A stretch of DNA of 64,000 nucleotides from Bacteroidetes bacterium GWF2_40_14 (GTDB lineage Bacteria > Bacteroidota > Bacteroidia > Bacteroidales > UBA932): positions 1 through 64,000 of the forward strand of contig MEOK01000026.1 in the NCBI GenBank assembly GCA_001769195.1. Reading direction: 5' to 3'. Shown here piece by piece: positions 45,769 through 55,566 of this stretch; the stretch's first letter is position 1, and each line of letters begins with the position of its first letter. The position numbers were made by a program, and so were the translations under genes. Below the pieces are notes generated by a model. The model saw only the letters and a program-made list of their open reading frames with translations, made no database searches and had not been told where the DNA came from.

Positions 45769-46242
45769 ATGGCAAAATTTTCAAGAAAAGGTAAAGGAGG
45801 AACTCCGGAACTGAGTACCTCGTCACTTGCGGATATTGTGTTCATGATACTGCTGTTTTTTATGGTTACTACCAGTATGAGACAGACAGAAAGAATGGTT
45901 GTTATAAAGATGCCTGAAGCCTCTGAAATAGCAAAGCTTGAAAGAAAGGACCTTTCTGCGTATATATTTGTCGGTACCCCAATGCCTAATTTACAGGCAC
46001 AATATGGTAACGACTCTCGTATCCAGTTAAACGATTCATTCAAGACCATTGACGACATCCGCGACTTTATAGCTGCTGAACGTGAAAACCTCAGTGAAGC
46101 TGACCGTCAATATATGACCGTATCCATCAAGGCAGACGAAACTGTCCGTATGGGTATTATTTCAGATATCAAACAAGAGTTAAGAAGAACTTCTGCTCTT
46201 AAGATAATGTATGCGGCCAGAAGGTCGGCCCCCGTACAATAG
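45769..46242 (+). CDS. exbD: ExbD/TolR-type protein (second)
   Basis: 157 residues. The N-terminal TSSLADIVFMILLFFMVTTSMRQ holds the conserved membrane Asp. The periplasmic domain has VSIKADETVRMGIISDIKQELR, the usual ExbD ending. It is the last gene of the exbB operon; a hairpin with T-rich flank follows at 46266. Confidence 0.93.
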   Translation: MAKFSRKGKGGTPELSTSSLADIVFMILLFFMVTTSMRQTERMVVIKMPEASEIAKLERKDLSAYIFVGTPMPNLQAQYGNDSRIQLNDSFKTIDDIRDFIAAERENLSEADRQYMTVSIKADETVRMGIISDIKQELRRTSALKIMYAARRSAPVQ

Positions 46243-46265
46243 CGGTTTTAATCGAAATTTCATGT

Positions 46266-46304
46266 AAAGGGTGTCTTCTATAAACAATAGGGCACCCTTT
46301 CTTG
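46266..46304 (+). terminator. Probable terminator of exbB-exbD operon
   Basis: AAAGGGTG (46266-46273) pairs perfectly with CACCCTTT (46293-46300) and TTTCTTG follows. The loop is 19 bases. It lies 24 bases after the second exbD stop and 27 before the next gene. Confidence 0.6.
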
Positions 46305-46330
46305 TATATATAGGATAAATAACTTTTAAC

Positions 46331-47566
46331 ATGAAGAAAAGCTATCTCATCATTTCTATCGTTGTGTTTTTTTCAGTAGTCAGTTCTGTTACATATGCCC
46401 AAAGAGAACATCAGGAAAAACCTAAATATGTTTTTCTGTTTATAGGCGATGGCATGGGATTTTCGCAAATCTCTTTAACTGAAGCTTACTTAGCCACCCA
46501 AAAGGGAAAAATAGGGAGTGATCCCATCTCCTTTACTAAATTCCCTGTTATGGGAATGGTTACAACTCATTCTGCCAACTCTTTCATTACATGTTCATCA
46601 GCTGCAGGAACGGCAATATCTACCGGATTTAAGACAAATAATCTTATGTTGGGAGTAGATCCTGACACAAATAAGCTGACGAGCATCACTTACAAGATAC
46701 ATGACAAAGGTATACAGATAGGCATATTAAGTACAGTCACTATCGACCACGCTACTCCGGGAGCCTTCTATGCAAATAGTACTGCACGAAGCAGTTACTA
46801 CGACATAGCAACACAAATCCCTGCAAGCGGTTTTGAATTCTTTGGCGGAGGTGGATTTCTCAAACCCGACGGAGATAAAGGAGATAAAACAAATATTTAC
46901 AATGTCCTTGAAAACAACGGCTATGCTGTAGTAAGAGGCTTAAGAAACCTTTCTTCTAAGAAAACATCTGAAAAAGTTGCGCTTTTTCAGGAAGTGGGCA
47001 AAGAAAAAGATTTGCCATTTGCCATTGACAGAAAAGACGGGGATCTTGCATTGAAAGATATCGTAGCTGCTGCAATTGATCATCTCTACACAAAGAAAGG
47101 GTTTTTCATTATGGCAGAAGGAGGAAAGATAGACTGGGCAGCACACAGCAACGACGCAAAGTCAACAATTCTGGAGATTCTGGATTTTGCCGATGCTATT
47201 GAAATCGCATATCAATTTTATCTCAAACATCCAAAAGAGACCCTAATAATCGTCACTTCTGACCATGATACCGGAGGAGCCAGTCTTGGCAGGGACAAAG
47301 GGGACCAGCTTAAACTGAACGAATTGAATAATCAGACCGGTTCGTTTGCCGAATATAAAAGTGACACCGAAAAATTCAATCAGGAGAAGTATGAAGCCTT
47401 CATGGGTTTAAGTAGAACAGCAAAAGTTGGTTGGACAACAACATCTCATCTTGGCAACGCAGTGCCCATTTTTTCTATCGGTGCAGGTAGCAGAAGCTTT
47501 TCCGGAAGAATGGACAATACAGAAATTCCAAGAAAAATTCTTAATCTAATGAATATTGAGTTTTAA
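46331..47566 (+). CDS. Secreted alkaline phosphatase (PhoA superfamily)
   Basis: 411 residues. Signal peptide about 1-23 (SVTYAQ). The metal site starts VFLFIGDGMGFSQIS, and the nucleophile region is SFITCSSAAGTAISTGFKTNN. Later ligands appear in GGKIDWAAHSND and VTSDHDTGGASL. It hydrolyses phosphate monoesters in the periplasm. The gene lies 18 bases before the GHL10-type hydrolase, so the two may be co-transcribed. Confidence 0.92.
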   Translation: MKKSYLIISIVVFFSVVSSVTYAQREHQEKPKYVFLFIGDGMGFSQISLTEAYLATQKGKIGSDPISFTKFPVMGMVTTHSANSFITCSSAAGTAISTGFKTNNLMLGVDPDTNKLTSITYKIHDKGIQIGILSTVTIDHATPGAFYANSTARSSYYDIATQIPASGFEFFGGGGFLKPDGDKGDKTNIYNVLENNGYAVVRGLRNLSSKKTSEKVALFQEVGKEKDLPFAIDRKDGDLALKDIVAAAIDHLYTKKGFFIMAEGGKIDWAAHSNDAKSTILEILDFADAIEIAYQFYLKHPKETLIIVTSDHDTGGASLGRDKGDQLKLNELNNQTGSFAEYKSDTEKFNQEKYEAFMGLSRTAKVGWTTTSHLGNAVPIFSIGAGSRSFSGRMDNTEIPRKILNLMNIEF

Positions 47567-47584
47567 TTAAACAAAACAATAATT

Positions 47585-49087
47585 ATGAGAGTAATTACCT
47601 GTCTGTTATTATCTCTGTTAGCTGTCTCCGTTTCATATTCACAGAGTTCTCCTAAAAGAGAGTTCCGCGGTGCATGGATACACACCGTAGGAAATGAAAA
47701 GTTCAAAACTATGAGTTCCGACTCAGTAAAGCAATTGTTCATAAACACATTGGACAATTTTGAAAAAGCTGGTATTAATGCCGTTATTTTTCAGGTAAGG
47801 CCACAGGCCGATGCATTTTACATGTCCAATTTTGAGCCATGGAGCAGATTTCTTGCCGGAGAACAGGGAAAAGCACCATATCCGCTCTGGGATCCGCTTC
47901 AGTTCATGATTGAAGAGGCTCATAAAAGAGGGATGGAACTTCATGCGTGGTGTAATCCATACAGAGTCACATCAAACGATAAAGAGCAGTTGAATCCGGA
48001 TCATTTGTACTTTAAAAGACCGGAACTATTTAAAAAGTACGGGCAACAACTCTATTTCGATCCGGGAGAGCCTGAAGCCATAAAGCATACAGTAACTGTA
48101 ATAGCAGATATTGTTGCTCGTTATGATGTCGATGCTATCCATTTCGACGATTATTTTTACCCCTATCCTATTGTTTTTGAAGAGTTTCATGATGACGCAT
48201 CATTTGTAAAATACGCTAAATCGCAAGGTTTTGAATACTGGCAAAAGGCCGACTGGCGAAGAAACAACGTAGCTACCCTAATCAAGGCTCTTAACGATAC
48301 CATCAAAGCCCTGAAACCCTGGGTGAGGTTCGGAATAAGCCCCTTTGGAATTCACAGAAATTTAAAAGACACACCTGATAGAAGTGGAAGTCAGACAAAC
48401 GGACTGTCAAACTACGAACAACTATATGCCGATGTACCATTATGGATACAAAAAGGCTGGATCGATTATAATGTACCTCAGATATACTGGAAAATCGGTC
48501 ACCCAGCTGCAGATTACAAAACACTTATAGAGTGGTGGAGCCGTTCAAATTTTGGTGGGCAATTATATATAGGACAGAATATAAGTACATTCAGCGAAAA
48601 GGACCTGGACAACCCATTTAGAACCCAGTTTGAGGCAAAAATGAAAATGGTACGGGAACTTCCTAATGTAGATGGAAATGTGTGGTGGCCTGGATGGAGT
48701 CTCAACAACAATCCGTTTGGTTTTACTGACAGTCTTATAAACAAGTATCAGAAACATCCTGCATTGATACCATCTTACAGAACCTTGGACAGTATCGCTC
48801 CTGCTCCGGTAACTAAAATTTCCAAAAAGGGAAAAATCCTCGTATGGAACCATAATTCCGGTGGAGATAAAATGCAAGAGGCAGCTTTCTACGCAATATA
48901 CAGGTTTCCAAAAGGAGTCACCGCTGATCTTGACAATAGCGAATACCTTGTCAAACTTGTTGCAGAACCAAAGTATCTGCTGCATCAGGGTAAAGGAAAG
49001 AAGGACCGTTATCTGTACATAATAACTGCCATAGACAGGTGCTGGAACGAAAGCTCTCCATCGAAGGGGGTTGAGGTTAGTGAATAG
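47585..49087 (+). CDS. GHL10-type (UPF0748) glycoside hydrolase-like secreted protein
   Basis: 500 residues. Signal peptide about 1-19 (AVSVSYSQ). The TIM-barrel GHL10 domain begins KREFRGAWIHTVGNEKF, followed by INAVIFQVRPQADAFYMSNFEPWSRFL and GMELHAWCNPYRV, and AIHFDDYFYPYPI. A C-terminal fibronectin III-like domain spans about 400-500. These proteins cut or bind peptidoglycan-type glycans in other bacteria, but the substrate is not certain here. Confidence 0.86.
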   Translation: MRVITCLLLSLLAVSVSYSQSSPKREFRGAWIHTVGNEKFKTMSSDSVKQLFINTLDNFEKAGINAVIFQVRPQADAFYMSNFEPWSRFLAGEQGKAPYPLWDPLQFMIEEAHKRGMELHAWCNPYRVTSNDKEQLNPDHLYFKRPELFKKYGQQLYFDPGEPEAIKHTVTVIADIVARYDVDAIHFDDYFYPYPIVFEEFHDDASFVKYAKSQGFEYWQKADWRRNNVATLIKALNDTIKALKPWVRFGISPFGIHRNLKDTPDRSGSQTNGLSNYEQLYADVPLWIQKGWIDYNVPQIYWKIGHPAADYKTLIEWWSRSNFGGQLYIGQNISTFSEKDLDNPFRTQFEAKMKMVRELPNVDGNVWWPGWSLNNNPFGFTDSLINKYQKHPALIPSYRTLDSIAPAPVTKISKKGKILVWNHNSGGDKMQEAAFYAIYRFPKGVTADLDNSEYLVKLVAEPKYLLHQGKGKKDRYLYIITAIDRCWNESSPSKGVEVSE

Positions 49088-49121
49088 CCACTTTTATTAT
49101 TGTCATTTCTTATCATTTGAG

Positions 49122-49129
49122 TAACTTTG
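49122..49129 (+). promoter_or_regulatory. Bacteroidota promoter of asnS
   Basis: TAACTTTG matches TAnnTTTG, with TTG at 49100-49102 as a possible -33 element at 19 bases spacing. It lies 28 bases before the asnS ATG. Confidence 0.55.
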
Positions 49130-49157
49130 TCTAGTTAAATTATTATTTGGGATTAAA

Positions 49158-50552
49158 ATGGAAAGCAAAAAAAGAGTCAAAATCTCCGAATTACTGAAAA
49201 GAGAGGCCGGTACCGATGTACTGGTAAAGGGATGGGTAAGAACCAAACGTGGAAATAAAAACATCTCCTTTGTTGCACTTAACGATGGATCGACAGTAAA
49301 CAATATTCAGATTGTATTTGATATGAGTAAGTTTACAGAGGAGCAATTAAAAGGGGTCAATACAGGTGCATGCCTGGCTGTTGAAGGTTCTTTGGTTTCA
49401 TCTGTAGGGAGTGGGCAAAGTGTGGAAATACAGGCACATCTGCTTGAAATTTATGGGTCGGCAGATCCTGAGACATATCCCCTTCAGAAAAAAGGACACA
49501 GTATGGAGTTTCTCAGGGAGATTGGTCATCTTCGTCCCAGAACCAATACATTCGGTTGCATTTTCCGCATAAGACATGCCATGGCTTTTGCAATTCACAA
49601 GTTTTTCAATGATAAAGGGTTCTTCTATCTTCACACCCCAATCATTACAGCATCAGACGCAGAGGGAGCAGGAGCAATGTTCCAGGTTACAACTCTTGAC
49701 CTAAACAATATTCCTAAGAATCCAGAAGGTGGAGTTAACTTCTCTGACGACTTTTTCGGAAAAGCTGCAAACCTTACAGTAAGTGGACAGCTTGAAGGTG
49801 AACTTGGAGCATTGGCATTAGGTGAAATCTATACATTTGGTCCTACATTCAGAGCAGAAAACTCCAATACACCCAGACATCTGTCAGAATTCTGGATGAT
49901 TGAACCAGAGATTGCATTCTATGATATCAAGGACAATATGGACCTCGCAGAGGAGTTTATCAAATATCTTGTTAAGTACTCACTTGATAATTGCACTGAC
50001 GACCTTAAGTTCCTGAATGACATGTTCGACAAGGAGCTAATTGAAAGACTCCAAAGTGTCATTGACACTGAGTTCGTCCGGCTCAGCTATACAGATGGGG
50101 TAGAAATACTTATGAAGTCTGGGCAGAAATTTGAGTACCCTGTGTCATGGGGAACCGACCTTCAAAGCGAGCATGAGAGATACCTTGTGGAGAAACATTT
50201 CAAAAAGCCTGTCATTCTTACAGATTACCCTAAGGAGATTAAGGCATTCTACATGAAGCAAAACGATGACAACAAAACTGTGAGAGCTATGGATGTGTTG
50301 TTCCCGAAAATTGGAGAGATCATTGGAGGCTCCCAGAGGGAGGAATCATTAGAGAAACTTGAAGGGAGAATAAAGGAACTTGAGATGGGCACTGAATCTC
50401 TCTGGTGGTACATAGAGACCCGTAAATTTGGCACCGCTCCCCATTCAGGATTTGGTCTTGGTTTTGAAAGACTTCTTCTATTTGTAACCGGCATGTCAAA
50501 TATTCGTGACGTAATACCTTTCCCAAGATCACCTAAAAACGCAGAATTTTAA
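49158..50552 (+). CDS. asnS: Asparaginyl-tRNA synthetase
   Basis: 464 residues, class II synthetase. An OB-fold anticodon-binding domain (about 15-110, [24 protein letters not shown]) is followed by the catalytic domain, with [26 protein letters not shown] for motif 2 and [27 protein letters not shown] for motif 3. It charges tRNA-Asn. It starts a three-gene group with udk and a TonB-like gene. Confidence 0.97.
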   Translation: MESKKRVKISELLKREAGTDVLVKGWVRTKRGNKNISFVALNDGSTVNNIQIVFDMSKFTEEQLKGVNTGACLAVEGSLVSSVGSGQSVEIQAHLLEIYGSADPETYPLQKKGHSMEFLREIGHLRPRTNTFGCIFRIRHAMAFAIHKFFNDKGFFYLHTPIITASDAEGAGAMFQVTTLDLNNIPKNPEGGVNFSDDFFGKAANLTVSGQLEGELGALALGEIYTFGPTFRAENSNTPRHLSEFWMIEPEIAFYDIKDNMDLAEEFIKYLVKYSLDNCTDDLKFLNDMFDKELIERLQSVIDTEFVRLSYTDGVEILMKSGQKFEYPVSWGTDLQSEHERYLVEKHFKKPVILTDYPKEIKAFYMKQNDDNKTVRAMDVLFPKIGEIIGGSQREESLEKLEGRIKELEMGTESLWWYIETRKFGTAPHSGFGLGFERLLLFVTGMSNIRDVIPFPRSPKNAEF

Positions 50553-50558
50553 AACTTT

Positions 50559-51176
50559 ATGCTGATAATTGGAATTGCCGGTGGTACCGGATCCGGAAAA
50601 ACAACGGTTGTAAATGAGATAACCAAACTACTGTCAAACAGTCAGGTGGTGGTGATACCCCAAGATTCTTACTATAAAGATAACAGTCACCTGCCTCTTG
50701 AGGAACGGCTGGAACTTAATTTTGACCATCCAGAATCTATTGATTTTAAGCTTCTTGTAAAACATCTCCGCGAACTTAGGGCAGGCAAGGGGGTAGATCA
50801 GCCAGTCTATTCCTATCTTACCTGCTTAAGGTCAACAACAGAGACGGTAAGAGTTGAGCCGGCACAGGTTATCATTGTTGAAGGAATCCTGATATATACC
50901 TGTCCCGAGCTCAGAAGTTGCATGGATATAAAAGTATATGTAGATGCCGATGCCGATGATCGCCTTTGCAGGGTTATCACCAGGGATTGCCTTGAAAGAG
51001 GCAGAACTGTGGGCAAAGTGTTGGAAAGATACGAAAAAACCGTAAAACCAATGCACCTTCAATTCATAGAACCAAGCAAGCGATATGCCGATATCATTAT
51101 TCCTCAGGGAGGACACAATCAGGTTGCGATAGATATTCTTCTTGCAAGCATAGAGAAAGTGCTACACAGAAAATAA
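50559..51176 (+). CDS. udk: Uridine kinase
   Basis: 205 residues. P-loop GIAGGTGSGKTTVVNEI at the N-terminus, then DSYYKDNSHLPLEERLELNFDHPESID and RVITRDCLERGRTVGKVLERYEKTVKPMH, standard for Udk. It phosphorylates uridine and cytidine for salvage. Its stop overlaps the start of the TonB-like gene by one base (TAATG). Confidence 0.95.
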   Translation: MLIIGIAGGTGSGKTTVVNEITKLLSNSQVVVIPQDSYYKDNSHLPLEERLELNFDHPESIDFKLLVKHLRELRAGKGVDQPVYSYLTCLRSTTETVRVEPAQVIIVEGILIYTCPELRSCMDIKVYVDADADDRLCRVITRDCLERGRTVGKVLERYEKTVKPMHLQFIEPSKRYADIIIPQGGHNQVAIDILLASIEKVLHRK

Positions 51177-51880
51177 TGTTTAACAAAGAGAAAAATGTTG
51201 GTCTGTATCTTACCATAGCCGTTCATCTGCTGGTAATCATCATACTGTTGGCTACCCGCATAGGTTTTGTACTAAGCGAAGAAAACTCATTTATTCTCGA
51301 TTTCACACAACAGGAGACTGCTGAAAAACAGGCACAGGAGGCTCAGTTGAAAGAGGATGTCAGTAATGAACTTGACGGTTTACTCTCAAGAAGCACAAGC
51401 ATAAGGAACGTTGCAGTTGATGCCAGCCAAAAAGGAAAAGCCCTTAAAGATGACCGCTTTAAAAATCCTAATCAAGTTTATGAAGAGGCAAAGAAACTGC
51501 AGGATAAGCTAAATGCTTCCAAAAAGGAGGCCGAAGCATATCAGGGAAGTGACGATGTTGCAGAACCTGCCCAGGAACAGAAAAAGAGTGAGACTTACAA
51601 AGGGCCTTCTGTCATCTCTTATTCACTGGAAGGACGCAAGGCTATGAGCCTTCCCATTCCTGTCTATAAATGCATTGGTGGAGGTGATGTAAGTGTGGCT
51701 ATAAGCGTCAACAGAAAGGGTTATGTAATTGCAGCATCGGTCATCACCAACGCCTCATCAGCAGATAGATGTCTGCAGGATTATGCAATTAAAGCTGCAA
51801 AATCGTCACGTTTCACAGCTTCTCCCAATGCACCGGAACGTCAGGTTGGTAAAATTGTCTACAGGTTCATTGCCCAGTAG
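51176..51880 (+). CDS. TonB-like energy transducer
   Basis: 234 residues. N-terminal membrane helix (about 9-31), a charged Gln/Lys-rich periplasmic linker with coiled-coil character, and a C-terminal TonB-like domain (GDVSVAISVNRKGYVIAASVITNAS...). It likely couples ExbBD to outer-membrane receptors, or acts in a Tol-like envelope role. The linker is not proline-rich as in classic TonB. It is 6 kb from the exbB operon and linked to asnS-udk. The end overlaps the convergent S41 peptidase gene by 14 bases. Confidence 0.75.
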   Translation: MFNKEKNVGLYLTIAVHLLVIIILLATRIGFVLSEENSFILDFTQQETAEKQAQEAQLKEDVSNELDGLLSRSTSIRNVAVDASQKGKALKDDRFKNPNQVYEEAKKLQDKLNASKKEAEAYQGSDDVAEPAQEQKKSETYKGPSVISYSLEGRKAMSLPIPVYKCIGGGDVSVAISVNRKGYVIAASVITNASSADRCLQDYAIKAAKSSRFTASPNAPERQVGKIVYRFIAQ

Positions 51881-53459
51881 CAACCTTCATTACATTATCA
51901 ATCTCTGCCATAATAGGATAAAAGGCAAGGTCATCTAATGGAGAATACCTCCCAACCAAAGCCTTTATCTGAGTTATAATTATATCTTTACATCTGGCCC
52001 ACTCGTCATTTTTTGGCACAAGCTTATTGATTTCTGCATATTTAAGGAATCTTTGCTCAAAGTTAACTGTCGCAAAGAAATTATTCAGGCTCTTTATATC
52101 CTTGATATTCTTTAACACAGGTCGGTAAATATCTGCCATCTGGGAGCTGAACCTGAACGCCAGACCCTGATTGCTTGCCTTTACAAAGAAATCGTTAACC
52201 CCTATTGTATCTATCGGAACAAAAATGTCCGGAGTTATTCCTCCTCCTCCATATACAATTTTTCCTTTTGGAGTAGTGAATTTCAATGAGTCGTTCTTTC
52301 GTATACTGTCTGCCGATGACATCTCTCCATGTTTGAATCTCTCATAGATATCATATTGATAATCTTTTGAGTATGGCTTTTGGATTGATCTGCCCGTTGG
52401 TGTATAAAATCTGGCAACTGTAAGTCTTATTCCGGATTTATCTGTGAAATATATTGGCTCCTGAACGAGTCCCTTACCAAATGACCTTCTGCCTATTACG
52501 ACTCCCCTGTCATTATCCTGAATGGCTCCGGCAAATATTTCGCTGGACGAAGCAGACCCTTCGTCAATTAGCACCTTAAGTCCAATACCATTGCAAGTAC
52601 CACTGTTATCGGCAAAAAAGTCCTGTCTTTTGCGGTGCATACCCTCCATATATACAATAAGTTCTCCTTTTTTCAAAAATTCATTTGCCAGAAGGAAAGC
52701 CTGGTCAAAATAACCGCCGCTGTTACTCCTTAAGTCAAATATCAGATCTTTCATCCCCTCGCTTTTCAGCTGTTTTACAGCTTCAAGAAACTCCTTGTGA
52801 CTTGTTCTGGAAAATTTGGAAAGTTTGATGTAGCCGATGTTCTGCCCGGTCATATATGCAACATCTATACTTTTAACCGGAATCTTGTCTCTCTTTATAT
52901 CAAAATAGACAAGCTTTGCCGATATCCCTCGCTTTACTCCTATATTGACCATTGATCCGGACTTTCCCCTCAATCGTTTAACCAGACTATCCTGAGCCAT
53001 CTTAACCCCTGCCACGATCTCCTTGTTTACCTGAACTATCCTGTCTCCGGATATAAGCCCTGCCCTTTCCGAAGGACCTCCGGTTATAACATTTATTACT
53101 ATTGCCGTGTCGTTTGGAACATTGAACTCAATTCCAATGCCGTCGAAATTTCCTTCCAGAACCTCGTCAGCATCTTTTAATTCCTGAGGAGGAAGATAGA
53201 CCGAATGAGGGTCGAGAGTCTCCAGAATATGCGGGATGACCTTCTCTGTTATATCACTCTTATCAATAGAATCTACATAGTTTTTATCTATCTGGCTCAA
53301 TACCAGCATGAGTTTGTCCCAGTTTTGAGCCTTTACCGACAGCTCCTTTCTATTACTGCTCACCGTGCTAAGAATTTTAAAAACCAGTAGAATTGCCAGG
53401 GCCAATATTATTATTGTGGGCCAGGGGTTGTTCTTAATGCGCTCTTTTATGCTGCTCAT
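51867..53459 (-). CDS. S41-family C-terminal processing protease
   Basis: 530 residues. One N-terminal membrane helix (about 14-31), a PDZ domain (about 85-170, GIGIEFNVPNDTAIVINVITGGPSERAGL) and an S41 catalytic domain with LIDEGSASSSEIFAGAIQDNDRGVVIG holding the serine and RRSFGKGLVQ holding the lysine. It cleaves at protein C-termini in the periplasm, related to CtpA/Prc. It is the last gene of the minus-strand operon. Confidence 0.93.
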   Translation of the reverse strand: MSSIKERIKNNPWPTIIILALAILLVFKILSTVSSNRKELSVKAQNWDKLMLVLSQIDKNYVDSIDKSDITEKVIPHILETLDPHSVYLPPQELKDADEVLEGNFDGIGIEFNVPNDTAIVINVITGGPSERAGLISGDRIVQVNKEIVAGVKMAQDSLVKRLRGKSGSMVNIGVKRGISAKLVYFDIKRDKIPVKSIDVAYMTGQNIGYIKLSKFSRTSHKEFLEAVKQLKSEGMKDLIFDLRSNSGGYFDQAFLLANEFLKKGELIVYMEGMHRKRQDFFADNSGTCNGIGLKVLIDEGSASSSEIFAGAIQDNDRGVVIGRRSFGKGLVQEPIYFTDKSGIRLTVARFYTPTGRSIQKPYSKDYQYDIYERFKHGEMSSADSIRKNDSLKFTTPKGKIVYGGGGITPDIFVPIDTIGVNDFFVKASNQGLAFRFSSQMADIYRPVLKNIKDIKSLNNFFATVNFEQRFLKYAEINKLVPKNDEWARCKDIIITQIKALVGRYSPLDDLAFYPIMAEIDNVMKVATGQ

Positions 53460-53468
53460 ATATATATA

Positions 53469-53888
53469 TTATTCACTAAGGTTAACAATTTCTATTCCAA
53501 CTCTGGCAAGGAGGTCTATCCCGTCAGTAATCCGGTAGTTGTCCCGGTAAACAAGTCTCTTTATTCCTGCCTGAATGATAAGCTTGGAACACTCAAGACA
53601 TGGTGCTGTTGTTACATACATGGTTGCCCCCTCGCTACTGTTGCTCGATTTCGCAACTTTGGTTATAGCATTTGCTTCTGCATGGAGAACATACGCCTTT
53701 GTACGGCCATCTTCATCTTCACAAATATTCTCAAACCCGGAAGGTGTCCCATTATATCCGTCAGATATAATCATTCTGTCCTTAACCAGCAGTGCACCAA
53801 CCTGCCTTCTCTTGCAATAAGAATTTTTTGCCCAGACTGCAGCCATCTCCAGATAGCTCTTGTCAAACTGAATTTGTTTTTCCGACAT
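53469..53888 (-). CDS. dCMP deaminase-family protein
   Basis: 139 residues. The zinc-binding deaminase motif HAEANAI and the PCLECSKLI motif are both present, with GALLVKDRMIISDGYNGTPSGF upstream, as in ComEB-type dCMP deaminase. It makes dUMP for thymidylate synthesis. It lies 9 bases before the S41 gene and 1 base after the ligase gene. Confidence 0.92.
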   Translation of the reverse strand: MSEKQIQFDKSYLEMAAVWAKNSYCKRRQVGALLVKDRMIISDGYNGTPSGFENICEDEDGRTKAYVLHAEANAITKVAKSSNSSEGATMYVTTAPCLECSKLIIQAGIKRLVYRDNYRITDGIDLLARVGIEIVNLSE

Positions 53889-53889
53889 A

Positions 53890-55551
53890 TTAGCCTTGTA
53901 ATCTTTGATATAGAAATCTTTTTATACTCCTTTTTGGAGTTTTTTCAAACTCTTCCGGGAAAATTTTTACTGTCTGAATCTTACAAAAGTTTGGAAGATC
54001 ATCATTTACGGCAACCCTGTTTTCCTCCATCTTTTTTTCAAGATCTATGGTGGATAGTCCATGCTGCTCCGCCAGTTCAAAATCAGGGTAGATAAGCACA
54101 GTCAGTGACCCTTGTTCTTCTATAACCAGCGATTCATTTACATACTGCATATTATTCAACAGACTCTCAATCTCCTCGGGGTATATATTCTGCCCGTTAG
54201 GACCCAGAATCATGCTTTTTGAACGCCCCCTGATATAGAGGAAACCCTCATCATCTATGACTCCCATGTCACCTGTCCTCAACCATCCATCCTCTTTCAA
54301 AACACTATCTGTGGCCTCCTGATTCTTGAAGTATCCCAACATCATGTTTGTTCCTTTGCACATTATCTCTCCGGGAATATTCTTTGGGTCGTCTGAGTCA
54401 ATTTTTATCGACATTCTGGGAACTGCTTTCCCGCAGGAGTACAATCTGGTGTTGTCCCAAGGGGCATATGTTATTATTGGTCCACACTCTGTCATTCCGT
54501 AACCAACTGTAAAGGGAAAGCCAATCTTGCGGAAGAAAACCTCAGCCTCCTTGTTGAAAGCGGCTCCCCCCACAATAACTTCCCTGAACCTCCCACCAAA
54601 GGTTTTTACAAGCTCTTGCTGTATTTTCCTTTGAATCTTCTGGTCAATGACCGGCACTCTCAGAAGCACCCTCATAGATGTCTTACTTATAATTGGCTGA
54701 AGCTTTTTTTTGTATATCTTTTCTATAATCAATGGTACCGATACAACAATGTGTGGCTTTATTTCGGCAAAAGCCTCCATTATTATTTTGGGACTCGGAA
54801 TTCGCGTAAGGAAGTATACGTGTGCACCCACTGTCATTTCGAACAGAAATTCAAACATCATACCATACATGTGCGCTGTTGGCAACATGGCAACAACCCT
54901 TGATGTATTGTTCAGTTGGGGTTGTACCTCCATTCCAAATTCCACATTTGATATCAGACTCCTGAAGGGTAGCATAACACCCTTGGAAAAGCCTGTTGTT
55001 CCCGATGTGTAGTTTATCAATGCAAGCTCTTCGTGAGAATCTTCGAAATATGATATATGTTCAGGTCTGAAATATTTTGGATACTTCTTTCCAAAAAGTT
55101 CGTTAAGGTGCTCTCTGGTTTCATAAACAAGCTGGGCCTTGGCAAATAATACCGAAAAATCCGAAATTTGAATCACTACCTCAAGGTTGGGCATCTCTGT
55201 TTCACTTAGAAGTTCCCAGTTCTGGTCACCAATAAATAATATTCTTGAATCTGAATGGTTTACAATATGATGAATATTGCCGGGTTTAAATTCATGAAGA
55301 ATGGGAACAGCAACTGCACCGTAAGTTATTGTAGCGAGAAATACCACTCCCCAGTTAGCCTGATTTTTTGAACAGATGGAGACCTTATCTCCCTTTTTCA
55401 AACCACATATTTCAAATACTATATGAAGTTTCTCAATTCTTCTGGCAACATCCCTGTAGTGAAGCGTTACCCCTTTGTAGTCGGATAGAGCAGGATTGTT
55501 CCAATTTTCTTTGAAACTCCTTTCCAACATCAGGTTAAGTGATTTTTCCAT
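53890..55551 (-). CDS. AMP-binding long-chain acyl-CoA synthetase-type ligase
   Basis: 553 residues. ATP/AMP-binding signature LINYTSGTTGFSKGVMLP near 177, later YGMTECGPIITYAPW and DGWLRTGDMGVIDDEGFLYIRGRSKSMI, and a C-terminal lysine in KRSIKRF. These are features of fatty-acyl CoA ligases. It activates a carboxylic acid as its acyl-adenylate; chain length is not readable. No signal peptide. It is in the operon with an MsbA-type exporter. Confidence 0.9.
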   Translation of the reverse strand: MEKSLNLMLERSFKENWNNPALSDYKGVTLHYRDVARRIEKLHIVFEICGLKKGDKVSICSKNQANWGVVFLATITYGAVAVPILHEFKPGNIHHIVNHSDSRILFIGDQNWELLSETEMPNLEVVIQISDFSVLFAKAQLVYETREHLNELFGKKYPKYFRPEHISYFEDSHEELALINYTSGTTGFSKGVMLPFRSLISNVEFGMEVQPQLNNTSRVVAMLPTAHMYGMMFEFLFEMTVGAHVYFLTRIPSPKIIMEAFAEIKPHIVVSVPLIIEKIYKKKLQPIISKTSMRVLLRVPVIDQKIQRKIQQELVKTFGGRFREVIVGGAAFNKEAEVFFRKIGFPFTVGYGMTECGPIITYAPWDNTRLYSCGKAVPRMSIKIDSDDPKNIPGEIMCKGTNMMLGYFKNQEATDSVLKEDGWLRTGDMGVIDDEGFLYIRGRSKSMILGPNGQNIYPEEIESLLNNMQYVNESLVIEEQGSLTVLIYPDFELAEQHGLSTIDLEKKMEENRVAVNDDLPNFCKIQTVKIFPEEFEKTPKRSIKRFLYQRLQG

Positions 55552-55566
55552 CTATTCTAGTAGTCA

